Shown one piece after another: positions 1 to 9,836 of a stretch of 64,000 bases of DNA; position 1 is the first letter of the stretch, and each line of letters opens with the position of its first letter. The DNA is from CALOCN01 sp942491735. Its GTDB lineage: Bacteria > Eisenbacteria > RBG-16-71-46 > JABDJR01. Made by a program: the position numbers and the translations under genes. The stretch spans positions 434,001-498,000 of the forward strand of contig CALOCN010000014.1 in NCBI GenBank assembly GCA_942491735.1, read 5' to 3'. The notes beneath the pieces were generated by a model. The model was not told where the DNA came from. It was given only the letters and a program-made list of their open reading frames with translations, and did not search any database.

Positions 1-2804
1 ACCTCCCCCCCGAGGCCGACCCCCCGGAAGTCGCCAAGGTGGACAACGACACGCAGGCCGTGATGTACCTCAACCTCACCTCGGACGAGATGACCGGGCT
101 GGAGCTCACCGACTACGCGGACCGGGTTCTGGTCGATCGGTTCGCCACCGTCAAGGGGGTGGCCCGGGTCCGTATCTCCGGGGCGCGACGCTACGCCATG
201 CGGGTCTGGATCGACCGACAGGCGCTGGCCGCGCGCGGTCTCACCGTGGGCGACGTGGAATCCGCGCTCCGGGCGGAGAACGTGGAACTTCCCGCGGGGA
301 GGCTGGAGTCCACGCAGCGCGAGTTCACCCTGCGCACCGACACCGGGTTCAAGCTGGCCGAGGACTTCGAGCGACTGGTGGTGGGCCGGGGCACCGAGGG
401 CGAGGTGGTGCGCCTGACCGACGTGGCCGAGGTCCGCGTAGGGTCGGAGAACGAGCGGAACGTGGCCCGGACCAACGGCGTCCCCGCGGTATCGCTCGGC
501 ATCGAGCAGCTCTCCACCGCGAACACGGTGGAGGTGAGCAAGGGGGTGCGGGCGGAGATGGAACGCATCTCCCAGGACCTGCCCCCGGGACTGCAGCTGC
601 AGCTCAACTACGACCGCGGGGAGTTCATCGGGGCCTCGATGAAAGAGGTGGTGAAGGCCCTGGTGTTCGCCATCCTCCTCGTTCTCATCGTGATCTACGT
701 TTTCCTGGGGAGCCTGCGGGCAACGCTCATCCCGGCGGTGGTGGTGCCGGTGTCGGTGGTCGCGACCTTCATGGTCATGGGAGCCCTGGGGTACACCATC
801 AACACGCTGACCCTGCTCGGGCTGGTGCTGGCCATCGGGTTGGTGGTGGATGATGCAATCGTGGTGCTGGAGAACATCTACCGTCGCATCGAGAAGGGGG
901 AGCCCGCCCTCCTCGCCGCCCTGGACGGGTCCCGCGAGATCGGCTTCGCCGTGATTGCCACCACCGCGGTGTTGGTGGCGGTGTTCGTCCCCCTCTCCTT
1001 CATCCAGGGCGAGGTGGGGCGGCTGTTCAGCGAGTTCGGCCTGACCCTTTCCGCCGCGGTCCTGTTCTCCAGCCTGGTCGCCCTCACCCTGTCTCCCATG
1101 ATGAGCTCCAAACTGTTCGTGCGGCACAGCGCCCGGACCGGGTTGGCGCGTCGCGTCGAGGTCTTCTTCCAGCGACTGTCCGGGATCTATCGCAAGGGTC
1201 TGACCCGGGTGGTGGCCCGGCCGTGGCTGACCCTGGCCGGAGCGCTGGTGGTATCCGCGGTCTCGGTGGTCCTGATGAACGTGCTTCCCGCCGAGTACGC
1301 CCCCAAGGAGGACCGCGGCGTTTTCTTCATCACCATGCGTGCTCCGGAGGGGGCCAGCTTCGACTACACGGATCGGTACGCGCGGCAGATGGAGAGCATT
1401 CTCATCGAGGAAGTCGACGACGGTCCGTTGTTGCGCGTCCTGCTGCGCCTTCCGGCGAGCTTCGGTTCCACCGGCCAGGTGAACTCGGCCCGAGCCATCT
1501 GCATCCTGAAACCGTGGAGCGAACGGAGCGAGAGCGTCGAGGAGACCGCGGCCCGCCTGCGCGCCAAGCTGGGTGTGCTGCCCGGAGTACGCGCCGCGGT
1601 GGTCACGCCGCAGAGTCTGGGCATCCGGGGGGACGGCCGGCCGGTGGAGCTGGTCCTGGGCGGCCCGGACTACGACCAGCTCCAGGAGTGGCGCGACCTC
1701 ATGTTCGCGGTCATGAGGGACCTCCCCGAGGTCGGGGACTTCGACAGCAACTACCAGGAGCGCAAGCCGCAGATCAACGTCAGCATCGACCGGGACCGCG
1801 CCGCGGCGCTGGGGGTTTCGCTCGCCTCGGTGGGGCGGACCCTGGAGACCATGCTCGGCTCGCGCATCGTCACCACCTACGTGGATCGCGGACGCGAATA
1901 CAACGTCATCCTCCAGGGGGAGGCCGGAGACCGGGCGAGCCCCGACGATCTGCGCTATCTCTATGTGCGGTCGTCCACCACCGGCGGTCTCGTGCCGCTT
2001 TCCAACCTGGTCACCCTCCAGGAGGAAGGCGGTCCCGACGAGCTGAACCGGTTCGATCGCATGCGGTCGATCACGGTGGAAGCGGGGCTGGCCCCCGGGG
2101 TGAGTCTCGGCGAAGCGGTGGAGCGGGTGGGCAACGCGGCGCATGAAACGCTCCCCTCGTCGGCGCGGATCGGCTGGGACGGCGAGTCCCTGGAGTTCCA
2201 GAAGACGGCGCGAAGCCTGTACTTCACCTTCGGTCTCGCCCTGATCATCGTATTCCTGGTGCTCGCGGCCCAGTTCGAGAGCTTTGTCCACCCGTTGACC
2301 ATCATGATCACCGTGCCGCTGGCGGTGGCGGGCGCCCTGCTCGGGTTGTGGATCTACGGGGCGAGCATCAACGTGTTCTCACAGATCGGGGCGATCCTGC
2401 TCATCGGACTCTCGGCCAAGAACGGGGTCCTGATCGTGGAGTTCGCCAATCAGCTCCGGGACCGGGGCATGGCCTTCGAGGAGGCGCTGGTCGAGGCGTC
2501 GGTGGTCCGTCTGCGACCCATCCTCATGACCAGCGCGAGCACCACCTTCGGGGCGTTGCCCCTGCTGCTCGCCTCCGGAGCCGGAGCGGAGTCCCGGCAA
2601 CCCATCGGCATCGTGGTGGTGTTCGGGGTGACGCTCTCCGCGGTGCTGACCCTGTTTGCGGTTCCTGCGCTGTACGCCGTGTTGGCGAGGAACACGAAGT
2701 CGCCCCACTACGTCTCCGGGTTGATCGCCCGGTTGCGTGGGGCCGAGGTGCGGGGTGGGACGGTGGATGCCCCGGTGGGCAAACCGGCCGATGGGCCGGT
2801 CTGA
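1..2804 (+). CDS. RND multidrug efflux permease (AcrB/HAE1 type), 5' truncated
   Basis: This is the inner-membrane proton/drug antiporter subunit of a tripartite efflux pump. The frame is open from base 3, and its first residues (LPPEADPPEV) match the pore-domain region about 110 residues into AcrB, so the true start lies before the window; the GTG at 39 is internal. The visible 930 or so residues include the TM4 motif GLVVDDAIVVLENI, whose paired Asp form the proton relay, and the TM10 motif GLSAKNGVLIVEFA with the relay Lys. The pump therefore looks functional. The C-terminus is a short hydrophilic tail. The next gene encodes a MacA-like adaptor 144 bp downstream; the pump's own adaptor may lie upstream, outside the window. 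Substrate cannot be told from sequence. Confidence 0.95.
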   Translation, partial: LPPEADPPEVAKVDNDTQAVMYLNLTSDEMTGLELTDYADRVLVDRFATVKGVARVRISGARRYAMRVWIDRQALAARGLTVGDVESALRAENVELPAGRLESTQREFTLRTDTGFKLAEDFERLVVGRGTEGEVVRLTDVAEVRVGSENERNVARTNGVPAVSLGIEQLSTANTVEVSKGVRAEMERISQDLPPGLQLQLNYDRGEFIGASMKEVVKALVFAILLVLIVIYVFLGSLRATLIPAVVVPVSVVATFMVMGALGYTINTLTLLGLVLAIGLVVDDAIVVLENIYRRIEKGEPALLAALDGSREIGFAVIATTAVLVAVFVPLSFIQGEVGRLFSEFGLTLSAAVLFSSLVALTLSPMMSSKLFVRHSARTGLARRVEVFFQRLSGIYRKGLTRVVARPWLTLAGALVVSAVSVVLMNVLPAEYAPKEDRGVFFITMRAPEGASFDYTDRYARQMESILIEEVDDGPLLRVLLRLPASFGSTGQVNSARAICILKPWSERSESVEETAARLRAKLGVLPGVRAAVVTPQSLGIRGDGRPVELVLGGPDYDQLQEWRDLMFAVMRDLPEVGDFDSNYQERKPQINVSIDRDRAAALGVSLASVGRTLETMLGSRIVTTYVDRGREYNVILQGEAGDRASPDDLRYLYVRSSTTGGLVPLSNLVTLQEEGGPDELNRFDRMRSITVEAGLAPGVSLGEAVERVGNAAHETLPSSARIGWDGESLEFQKTARSLYFTFGLALIIVFLVLAAQFESFVHPLTIMITVPLAVAGALLGLWIYGASINVFSQIGAILLIGLSAKNGVLIVEFANQLRDRGMAFEEALVEASVVRLRPILMTSASTTFGALPLLLASGAGAESRQPIGIVVVFGVTLSAVLTLFAVPALYAVLARNTKSPHYVSGLIARLRGAEVRGGTVDAPVGKPADGPV

Positions 2805-2948
2805 GGCCACCCACTCCCGGATTCCAGGGCGGCCAACGCACAACGCCATTTCTCTATCATAGTTCTGCCACAGGTTGCGGCTACAGTTGGGCCAAGCGAC
2901 CCCGTCCCGGAGGTCGCCCCATGACCCGGTAGGACGAAGAGGCGGAAC

Positions 2949-4184
2949 ATGAAGAAGGTAATGACCGTTGTGGCGCTCCTCGTGGTGGCGACGACGGTCT
3001 GGTTCCTGGTTTCCCGACGGACCCAGGACGCGGAAACCTATCGATTCGTCGCCGTGGAGCAGGGAACGATCGAGTCGATCGTATCGGCAACCGGCACCCT
3101 GCGGGCGACCTCCACGGTCCAGGTCGGCACCCAGGTGTCGGGCCGGATCGAGGCGATCCACGTGGACTTCAACGATCGGGTGACCGAGGGTCAGCTCATT
3201 GCCCGGATCGACCCCACCCTCCTCGAACAGGAGGTGCGTTCGGCAAGGACCTCCGTGGAGCGAAGCCGGGCCGAACTGGACCAGGCCAACCGGGAGATGG
3301 ATCGGGCCGAGCGTCTCCACGCGGACAAGGTCATCACGGACAGCGAATACACCACCACCCAGTATCAGTTGTCCGTGGCCAAGACGTCGCTCGAGTCGGC
3401 GCAGATCAACCTGGACAAGGCCAATCGCAACCTCAAGTACACGGAGATTCTCGCGCCGGTGGACGGAACGGTGCTCGAGCGCAACGTCGACGTGGGTCAG
3501 ACGGTGGCGGCCAGCCTCTCCGCCCCCCAGCTTTTCCTGATCGCGGGCGACCTGGCGGCCATGGAGATTCTCGCCCTGGTGGATGAGAGCGACATCGGGC
3601 GGATCGAGGCGGGGCAGGCGGTGCGGTTCACGGTGCAGGCGTTCCCTGAACGGTCCTTCCAGGGAACGGTACAGCAGGTGCGTCTGCAGTCCACCCTGCA
3701 GGAGAACGTGGTCAACTACTACGTGGCGGTCTCCGTGGACAACGCGGACGGAACCCTGCTTCCCGGCATGACGGCCACGGTCGAGTTCATCGTGACCCGG
3801 GTGGAGGACGTGTTCAAGGTGCCCAACGCCGCCCTGCGTTTCCGGCCCAGCGAGGCCATGCAGGCAGAGATCCGCGGGCGGTCCGGGAACGGGTCCGGCG
3901 GGGGGAGGGACTCGACCCGGGCGGCCGGTCGAAGCCGGCGGCAGGACCGTGACGACCAGGAAGACCGGGGCCTCCTGTGGGCCGTCGACGAGGACGGCAA
4001 GCTCCAGGTGCTCCCGGTCCGGATCGGCATTTCCGATGCGCAGTTCACGGAGATCGAAGGCTCGCGTGTTTCGGAGGGCCTCGAGGTGATCGCCGCGGTC
4101 ACGACCTCCGCCGCCACCGGAATCGCCAATCCCTTCCAGCGTCAGAATCAGGGTGGTTCGCGACGCGGGCGGACCGGGTTCTAG
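2949..4184 (+). CDS. MacA-like periplasmic adaptor (HlyD/RND membrane fusion protein)
   Basis: Periplasmic adaptor of 411 residues that should link an inner-membrane transporter to a TolC channel. It has one N-terminal membrane anchor (about residues 4-22), a split biotinyl-lipoyl domain (VGTQVSGRIEAIHV before the hairpin and ILAPVDGTVLERNVDVG after it), a long alpha-helical hairpin (about 85-150), and beta-barrel and membrane-proximal domains. A Gly/Arg-rich low-complexity insert lies at about residues 308-340, and the tail is basic. The ATG at 2949 follows GAGGCGG. One base separates its stop from the ATPase gene, so it belongs to the same operon as the MacB-type ATPase, the permease and the TolC-like protein. 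Family known: MacA works with MacB and TolC. Which transporter it serves here is inferred from gene order. Confidence 0.9.
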   Translation: MKKVMTVVALLVVATTVWFLVSRRTQDAETYRFVAVEQGTIESIVSATGTLRATSTVQVGTQVSGRIEAIHVDFNDRVTEGQLIARIDPTLLEQEVRSARTSVERSRAELDQANREMDRAERLHADKVITDSEYTTTQYQLSVAKTSLESAQINLDKANRNLKYTEILAPVDGTVLERNVDVGQTVAASLSAPQLFLIAGDLAAMEILALVDESDIGRIEAGQAVRFTVQAFPERSFQGTVQQVRLQSTLQENVVNYYVAVSVDNADGTLLPGMTATVEFIVTRVEDVFKVPNAALRFRPSEAMQAEIRGRSGNGSGGGRDSTRAAGRSRRQDRDDQEDRGLLWAVDEDGKLQVLPVRIGISDAQFTEIEGSRVSEGLEVIAAVTTSAATGIANPFQRQNQGGSRRGRTGF

Positions 4185-4185
4185 G

Positions 4186-4941
4186 ATGTCGGCAACGAAC
4201 CCGGTCATCGAGGCGCGCGGTCTCGCGCGGACCTACCAGATGGGCAAGACCTCGGTCCACGCCCTGCGCGGTGTCGATCTCGATGTGCGGCCGGGAGAGA
4301 TGGTCGCCATCATGGGGGCATCCGGATCGGGGAAATCGACCCTGATGAACCTGCTTGGTTGCCTGGACCGGCCCACCTCCGGGACCTACACCCTGGACGG
4401 GGAACGCGTCGACGCCCTGGACCGGGACGGCCTGGCCGACGTGCGCAACCGGAAGATCGGGTTTGTCTTCCAGGGTTTCAATCTCCTGGCCAGGACCAGC
4501 GCCATCGAGAACGTCGAACTTCCCCTGCTCTACGACCGGACCGGCAAGGACCGCTCCACCGGATCCATGGCCAGAAGCGCCCTGGGACGGGTCGGCTTGG
4601 CCGACCGGGTGGATCACGAACCCAGCGAACTCTCGGGCGGCGAGCAGCAGCGGGTAGCCATCGCCCGGGCCCTGGTCACCCAGCCTTCGCTGATCCTCGC
4701 CGACGAGCCGACCGGAAACCTGGACACGAAGACCTCCTACGAAGTGATGGCCCTGTTCCAGGCGCTGAACGCGGAGGGGGTCACCGTGCTCCTGGTCACC
4801 CACGAACCGGACATCGTGATGTACGCGCGGCGCGTGGTGGAACTGCGCGACGGTCGGGTCCTGCGGGATGAAGCGATCGCCGAGCCCCGCTCGGCCGCCT
4901 TGGATCTCGGTCGGTTCCCGAATCCGGTCGAGGCGTCATGA
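4186..4941 (+). CDS. MacB/LolD-type ABC transporter ATP-binding protein
   Basis: Cytoplasmic ATPase of 251 residues that energises the permease encoded next. All ABC motifs are present: Walker [10 protein letters not shown] (about 44-52), Q-loop Gln in FVFQGFN (about 96), signature LSGGEQQR (149-156), Walker [13 protein letters not shown] (169-180) and the H-loop His in VTHEPD (about 206). The [10 protein letters not shown] form is typical of the MacB/LolD/FtsE group. The frame is open further upstream, but ATG 4186 directly follows the adaptor's stop and gives the usual N-terminus, so I chose it. The 3' end overlaps the permease ATG (ATGA), indicating translational coupling. In E. coli MacB the ATPase and permease are fused; here they are separate. 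Confidence 0.95.
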   Translation: MSATNPVIEARGLARTYQMGKTSVHALRGVDLDVRPGEMVAIMGASGSGKSTLMNLLGCLDRPTSGTYTLDGERVDALDRDGLADVRNRKIGFVFQGFNLLARTSAIENVELPLLYDRTGKDRSTGSMARSALGRVGLADRVDHEPSELSGGEQQRVAIARALVTQPSLILADEPTGNLDTKTSYEVMALFQALNAEGVTVLLVTHEPDIVMYARRVVELRDGRVLRDEAIAEPRSAALDLGRFPNPVEAS

Positions 4942-6155
4942 AAGCCGCGGTCCTGGTTCGGGTGGCCGGCAAGAGCATCCGCAAGAACAAGATGCGGACC
5001 TTCCTGACCATGCTCGGGATCATCATCGGCGTGGGCGCCGTCATCATGATGGTGGCGGTGGGCGGGGGCGCCAAGAGCCAGATCGAGGCCCGGATCCAGA
5101 ATCTCGGGACCAACATGATCGTGATCACCCCGGGGGCTTCAACCACCGGCGGGGTGAGCCAGGGGCAGCAATCCTACAGCCGGCTGACCCTCCAGGACGC
5201 GGACATGCTCCGCCAGCAGGCGTTCCTGCTGTCGGCGGTGTCTCCCGTGATCATGACCCGGACCCAGGTTATCGGCGGGGAGGGAAACTGGCGAACCTTC
5301 ATCCTCGGGGTCAGCACGGACTATTCCATCATCCGCGACTGGCAAACCGAGTCGGGCGCCTTTTTCGACGAGGCCGATGTGGTGAGCATGAGAAAGGTGG
5401 CTGTTCTCGGTCGGAGCGTGGCCGAGGCCCTGTTCCCGGGCCAGGACCCGGTGGGACAACAGCTCCAGCTTCGGAACGTGCCTTTCACGATCGTCGGCGT
5501 CCTCGCCGGGAAAGGGCAGACCGCGGAAGGAAGCGATCAGGACGACGTGATCCTGGCCCCGTACACCACGGTGCAGAACCGGCTCTCCGGCCGGAGTCGC
5601 ATCGGCCAGATCCTGGCCAGCACCTACTCGGTGGAGGACATCCCGGGTGCCCAGGAGGAGATCCGGGCCATCCTGCGGGATGCCCACCAGCTGAGCATGA
5701 ACGAGGACGAGGACTTCACGATCCGCAACCAGGCGGATCTGGCGGAGACCGCGCAGGAGACGACGGAGGTCATGACCCTCCTCCTCTCGGCGATTGCCGG
5801 GATCTCGCTGCTCGTGGGAGGGATCGGGATCATGAACATCATGTTGGTCTCGGTGACCGAGAGAACTCGCGAAATCGGGCTTCGGCTGGCCCTCGGGGCG
5901 CGCGGATCGGACGTGATGAAGCAGTTCCTGGTCGAGAGCATGGTCATGAGCGTGGCCGGCGGCCTGATCGGTGTCCTGGTCGGCTTTGGTGGAAGCACGC
6001 TGTTGTCGGCGGTGACCGGATGGTCGGTGAGGATCTCGCTCCCCGTGGTCGTGGTGGCCCTGGTGTTCGCCGCCACCGTCGGTATCTTCTTCGGCTTCTA
6101 TCCGGCGCGGCGGGCGGCCGCGCTGGATCCGATCGAGGCCTTGCGCTATGAATAG
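4938..6155 (+). CDS. MacB-type ABC transporter permease
   Basis: Inner-membrane permease of 405 residues with four predicted membrane segments: one near the N-terminus (about 22-45, within MRTFLTMLGIIIGVGAVIMM) and three near the C-terminus in an FtsX domain (from about residue 270). Between them lies a large periplasmic MacB-PCD domain (about 46-255). MacB-type transporters act as mechanotransmitters pushing substrates from the periplasm through a TolC channel. The gene overlaps the ATPase gene by 4 bp and the TolC-like gene by 8 bp, so the ATPase, permease and outer-membrane channel are one translationally coupled unit. The closing segment (FYPARRAAALDPIEALRYE) is the standard end of this family. 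Confidence 0.94.
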   Translation: MKAAVLVRVAGKSIRKNKMRTFLTMLGIIIGVGAVIMMVAVGGGAKSQIEARIQNLGTNMIVITPGASTTGGVSQGQQSYSRLTLQDADMLRQQAFLLSAVSPVIMTRTQVIGGEGNWRTFILGVSTDYSIIRDWQTESGAFFDEADVVSMRKVAVLGRSVAEALFPGQDPVGQQLQLRNVPFTIVGVLAGKGQTAEGSDQDDVILAPYTTVQNRLSGRSRIGQILASTYSVEDIPGAQEEIRAILRDAHQLSMNEDEDFTIRNQADLAETAQETTEVMTLLLSAIAGISLLVGGIGIMNIMLVSVTERTREIGLRLALGARGSDVMKQFLVESMVMSVAGGLIGVLVGFGGSTLLSAVTGWSVRISLPVVVVALVFAATVGIFFGFYPARRAAALDPIEALRYE

Positions 6156-7509
6156 ATCCACCGCGGGCATGAGAGGCGGGCTGATTGCCGCCACCATCAT
6201 CCTTGGCCTTCTCCCATCGGCAACGCAGGCGGAGCCGGTGCGCATCACGTACCGGGACGCGGTCCGGATCGCACTCGAGAAGAACAACACCCTGCGTCGC
6301 GCGGAAAACAGCCTGATCCTGGACCAGACCGCGGTGTCTTCCGCCCGGATGCAGTTCTTTCCGGACCTCCGACTGGGGGCGAGCGCCGCACGGAACTACG
6401 GTCGTTCGTTCAGCGAGAGCGAGGGTCGGATCCTGTCGCAGACCAACGACGCGGGCTCGGTGCGTCTCTCGTCGAGTCTCGTCCTGTTCGACGGGTTCGG
6501 CCGCTATGCCAACCTGAAGGCGGCCATTCTGGACCGCCGGGCGGGTGAGGCCGACACCGAGCGGACGCGCCAGACCGTCGTGTTCCTTGTCATCTCGGGT
6601 TATCTTGCCGTGATCGAGTCCGAGGCCCAGGTTCGCGTGGCCGAAGAGAACCTGGCTTCCCAACGCGACCAGGAGGCCTTGGTCGGCAAGTTCGTGGATG
6701 CCGGCAGCAGCCCCATCGGTGACCTCTACCAGCAGCAGGCAACGGTGGCCCGGGCCGAACTGCAGCTCGTGCTGGCCAGACGGACCCTGGAACTGGCCCG
6801 CATGGACATGATGCAGGTGCTCCAACTGGACCCCAGCGGCGAGTACCGGTTCGAGGCGCCCATCCTTCCCGATTCCATCGATGTCGGTCCGCCACGGGAA
6901 CTCTCCGATCTCCTGGGCGAGGCGTTCGAGAACCGAACCGACGTCCAGGCGCTCAAGGACCGGATTGGCGCGTCCGAACAGGACGAGAGGGTCGCGGGGT
7001 CCGGACGGTGGCCTTCCCTGACCCTCTCGGGCTCGTATGGCTCGAGCTACTCCAGCGGAGCATCGGACCGGGCGTTTCTTGATCAGTTCGATGAACGTCG
7101 GTCGGGAACGGTGGGTCTGAGTCTGTCGTTTCCCATCTTCGATCGCCTCGCCACGAGTCATGCCGTGCGTCGCGCGACGGTCGCGACGGACAACGCCCGC
7201 ATTGCCCTGGATGAACGGCGGGTCACGGTGGCCATCGAGGTACGCCGGGCCCTGCTCGACGAGCAGACGGCCCGCGAGAGTCTCTCGGCCACCCTGGCGG
7301 AACTCCGCGCCGCCAACCGCGCCCTGGAGGCCACGCAACAGCGATACGAGGCAGGAGCGGCGACGCTACAGGAGGTGACCCTCTCCAACGCCGTCCTGGT
7401 CCAGGCGCAAAGTTCCCGCATCATCGCCGCCTTCGCGCTCCTGTGGCAGCGGCACGTCCGGGACTACTATGTGGGCGTGCTGGACCCGGATGGCGCGTTG
7501 ATCCCGTAG
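6148..7509 (+). CDS. TolC-family outer-membrane efflux channel
   Basis: Outer-membrane channel of 453 residues. The Sec signal peptide is about residues 1-27 (cut near TQA). Two OEP repeats follow, each a long coiled-coil stretch rich in Ala, Arg, Glu and Gln with the family's recurring AR.al...NTLRRAENS-type start and RYEAGAATLQEVTLS near the end. It lies 8 bp inside the permease gene, completing an adaptor-ATPase-permease-channel operon (2949-7509). The RND pump upstream may share this channel, as TolC does in E. coli; that sharing is inference. No terminator is obvious after it. The 207 bp to the porin gene hold two GC hairpins (7641-7653 and 7673-7693) without T-tracts. Confidence 0.9.
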   Translation: MNRSTAGMRGGLIAATIILGLLPSATQAEPVRITYRDAVRIALEKNNTLRRAENSLILDQTAVSSARMQFFPDLRLGASAARNYGRSFSESEGRILSQTNDAGSVRLSSSLVLFDGFGRYANLKAAILDRRAGEADTERTRQTVVFLVISGYLAVIESEAQVRVAEENLASQRDQEALVGKFVDAGSSPIGDLYQQQATVARAELQLVLARRTLELARMDMMQVLQLDPSGEYRFEAPILPDSIDVGPPRELSDLLGEAFENRTDVQALKDRIGASEQDERVAGSGRWPSLTLSGSYGSSYSSGASDRAFLDQFDERRSGTVGLSLSFPIFDRLATSHAVRRATVATDNARIALDERRVTVAIEVRRALLDEQTARESLSATLAELRAANRALEATQQRYEAGAATLQEVTLSNAVLVQAQSSRIIAAFALLWQRHVRDYYVGVLDPDGALIP

Positions 7510-7716
7510 GCGTTGATCCCGGCAGCAGGTCGAGAGTCCCAGACGATGCTCTTGTCGCCAATCCATGAAAAGATATTTCAAATTCCACATTCGTAAACCT
7601 CCCTGCAATTGCACTATGACTCGATCTGACGAACAATCCTGCGGGAATCCCGCGCCCCAGGAGCGCGCACTCGCCCGGGGCAGGACCCCGGGCTCCACTC
7701 AACAGGGGACTCCACG

Positions 7717-8967
7717 ATGCAAACCCGTTCGAGATCGTCACTCTCCGTCCTGCTCATGGCTGCCGTGGTGGGCACGATCGGAGGGCCAACATCCCTGGCC
7801 ACCGCCGCCGACACCGAACACCACGAGGCGGCAACTCTCCCTATCACCGGGCCCTCCGAGAACGCGACCGCGTCCCAGGACGGTCTGGTCAAACCGGTCG
7901 AGATCAAGGGGACCGGGCTGACCCTCAAGTTCGGCGGGTTCGCCAAGGTCGACTTCATCCAGGACATCGATCCCATCGGCAACGAGGATCAGTTCAAGGT
8001 GAACTCCATTCCCATCGAGGGAACTTCCGCGGCCGCGATCGGTGGTCAGAATCACCTCTCCGCCCGCCAGACCCGTTTCAGCCTCGACGTTCGCGGGGAC
8101 ACTTCGGATGGAATGGTGCACGGCTACTTCGAAGGTGATTTTTTCGGGAGCGGCAACTCGTTCCGCATGCGCCACGGATACGGGGAGTGGAAGGGACTCC
8201 TGGGGGGGCAGACCTGGAGCACTTTCCAGGACATCACCGCCCGTCCCTTTACCCTCGACTACGAGGGTCCCGACTCGGAGTTCTTCGTCCGTCAGCCGCA
8301 GGTGCGCTACACCGGGCATCCGTCGGAGAAGGTGGAATGGTCCATCGCGGCGGAAAGCGCCGATAGCGACCTCACCACCCCCTCATCCGCCACCGGAGGC
8401 GGGCGTAACCAGATGCCCGACTTCCCGGCCCGGGTGCGGATCAAGCCCAACAAGGGAGCGCACATCCAGATCGCGGCCATGGTGCGTCAACTGCGCTACG
8501 TCAGCGGCGACGGGATGATGAAGGCGTCCACCATGGGTTACGGGTTCAACGTTGCCGGCAAGGCGACGGTTGCGGGCAAGGACGCGATCATGGGCCACGC
8601 CGGCTATGGATCCGGGGTGACCCGCTATATCGAGGCCTTCAGCGGCACCGGTTCCGACGGTGTCCTGACCGCCGACGGGGAGATCACCGCGCTGAACGCC
8701 TGGGCCGCGACGCTCGGCTACTCGCATCAGTGGAACGATCACTGGAGTTCGACCCTCGCGGGAGGTCGTGCACAGATCGACAACGATGCCAGCCAGTCCG
8801 GCGGGGCCATCAAGGCGGCCACCTCGGTGCACATGAACCTGGTCTGCAAACCCAATCGACTCCTGGCCCTGGGGGGCGAGTTGATGTGGGGCGAACGCGA
8901 GAACGCCAACGGGGACAAGGGGGACGCCATGCGCGTCCAGCTCTCCGCCCAGTTCAAATTCAACTAG
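7717..8967 (+). CDS. DcaP-like outer-membrane porin
   Basis: A 416-residue outer-membrane beta-barrel with a signal peptide (about 1-31, cut near ATAAD). After a short linker the sequence LKFGGFAKVDFIQDIDPIGN starts the barrel, and GGQTWSTFQD and FFVRQPQVRYTG are characteristic of the DcaP trimeric porin family. The C-terminus ends in Phe-Asn after alternating hydrophobic residues, as in barrel proteins. Known DcaP porins take up negatively charged small molecules; substrate here is unknown. ATG 7717 is preceded by AGGGGA at good spacing. The 36-bp gap to the carbonic anhydrase suggests co-transcription, ending at the terminator at 9784. Confidence 0.8.
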   Translation: MQTRSRSSLSVLLMAAVVGTIGGPTSLATAADTEHHEAATLPITGPSENATASQDGLVKPVEIKGTGLTLKFGGFAKVDFIQDIDPIGNEDQFKVNSIPIEGTSAAAIGGQNHLSARQTRFSLDVRGDTSDGMVHGYFEGDFFGSGNSFRMRHGYGEWKGLLGGQTWSTFQDITARPFTLDYEGPDSEFFVRQPQVRYTGHPSEKVEWSIAAESADSDLTTPSSATGGGRNQMPDFPARVRIKPNKGAHIQIAAMVRQLRYVSGDGMMKASTMGYGFNVAGKATVAGKDAIMGHAGYGSGVTRYIEAFSGTGSDGVLTADGEITALNAWAATLGYSHQWNDHWSSTLAGGRAQIDNDASQSGGAIKAATSVHMNLVCKPNRLLALGGELMWGERENANGDKGDAMRVQLSAQFKFN

Positions 8968-9003
8968 TCCTCCCCGCACGGGATCGGGACTGAAGGAGCC
9001 ATC

Positions 9004-9762
9004 ATGAGGAAAAACGTTCTACTGACGACGGCACTCCTGGCCATGGCGGTCGCTTCCACCGTGTTCGCGGGGGGCTCGGCCATGTGGAGCTATGAGGGAA
9101 AAACCGGCCCCAAGAACTGGGGGAACCTCTCCCCCGACTGGAGCATTTGCGGCGACGGTCACTACCAGTCTCCCATCGACATCAAGGGAGGGGTTCCGGC
9201 CACGCTGGGTGCCCTGACCTCCAGCATCAAGCCCACCCCGCTCTCCTTCGGGCTCGACGGCCCCACCTTTGCCGTCGAGTACGAGAAGGGGAGCTGGGTC
9301 ACGGTCAACAACACGCGGTACGAGGTCCTGCAGTTCCACTTCCACCACACGAGTGAACACACCGTCAACGGGTCCTCGTTCCCCATGGAAGCGCACGTGG
9401 TGATGCGCAGCGAAAGCAGCCCCCACGCCGATGCGGTCCTGGGGACCTTCATCGAGGCGGGGGCGGAGAATGCGATGCTGAACCAGTTCTGGTCCCAGTT
9501 GCCGCGTTCGGGAAAGAAGAAGGTCAACCCGGTGCCGGTGAACGTGGGCGACCTGTTGCCCCAGGACAAGAGCTACTACATGTACGAGGGTTCCATGACC
9601 ACTCCCGGGTGTCCCCAGAGTGTTCGGTGGTTCGTGTTCCAGACGCCGGTCCAGGCCTCCGAGGCACAGATCAAGCACTTCATCGATGACTTCACCGCCG
9701 GTAGCACCAACAATCGCCCCATTCAGCCGCTGTATGGGCGGGTTGTTCTCAAGAGCAACTAG
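9004..9762 (+). CDS. Periplasmic alpha-class carbonic anhydrase
   Basis: Zinc enzyme interconverting CO2 and bicarbonate, 252 residues with a clear Sec signal peptide (about 1-22, cut at VFAGG). The three zinc ligands are visible: His112 and His114 in LQFHFHHTSEH and His131 in MEAHVVM. The QSPIDI motif near residue 55-60 and the GSMTTPGCPQSVRWFV block near 195-210 are alpha-class hallmarks, and two Cys (in WSICG and TTPGCP) can form the usual disulfide. The RBS AAGGAG precedes ATG 9004. It sits directly after the porin gene and before a strong terminator, so the two probably form a two-gene unit. The physiological link, for example periplasmic bicarbonate supply, is inference. Confidence 0.95.
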   Translation: MRKNVLLTTALLAMAVASTVFAGGSAMWSYEGKTGPKNWGNLSPDWSICGDGHYQSPIDIKGGVPATLGALTSSIKPTPLSFGLDGPTFAVEYEKGSWVTVNNTRYEVLQFHFHHTSEHTVNGSSFPMEAHVVMRSESSPHADAVLGTFIEAGAENAMLNQFWSQLPRSGKKKVNPVPVNVGDLLPQDKSYYMYEGSMTTPGCPQSVRWFVFQTPVQASEAQIKHFIDDFTAGSTNNRPIQPLYGRVVLKSN

Positions 9763-9783
9763 GAAACAAGCCGAACGAACCGG

Positions 9784-9818
9784 GCCCCCCGCTTGCCGTC
9801 GCGAGCGGGGGGCTTTTT
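9784..9818 (+). terminator. Rho-independent terminator after carbonic anhydrase
   Basis: A perfect 10-bp GC-rich stem (gccccccgct at 9784-9793 with agcggggggc at 9804-9813), a 10-nt loop and five T. It ends the porin-carbonic anhydrase unit and separates it from the next outer-membrane protein gene. Confidence 0.9.
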
Positions 9819-9836
9819 CCTGTCCTGGAGATCGAC

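Noticed and set aside
2379..4208. 609-codon open frame antisense to the RND and MacA-like genes
   Set aside because: Spans two genes with clear motifs on the other strand; shadow of GC-rich coding.
7565..7921. 118-codon open frame before and within the DcaP porin gene
   Set aside because: Overlaps the porin's signal peptide in another frame, and has no family or ribosome binding site.
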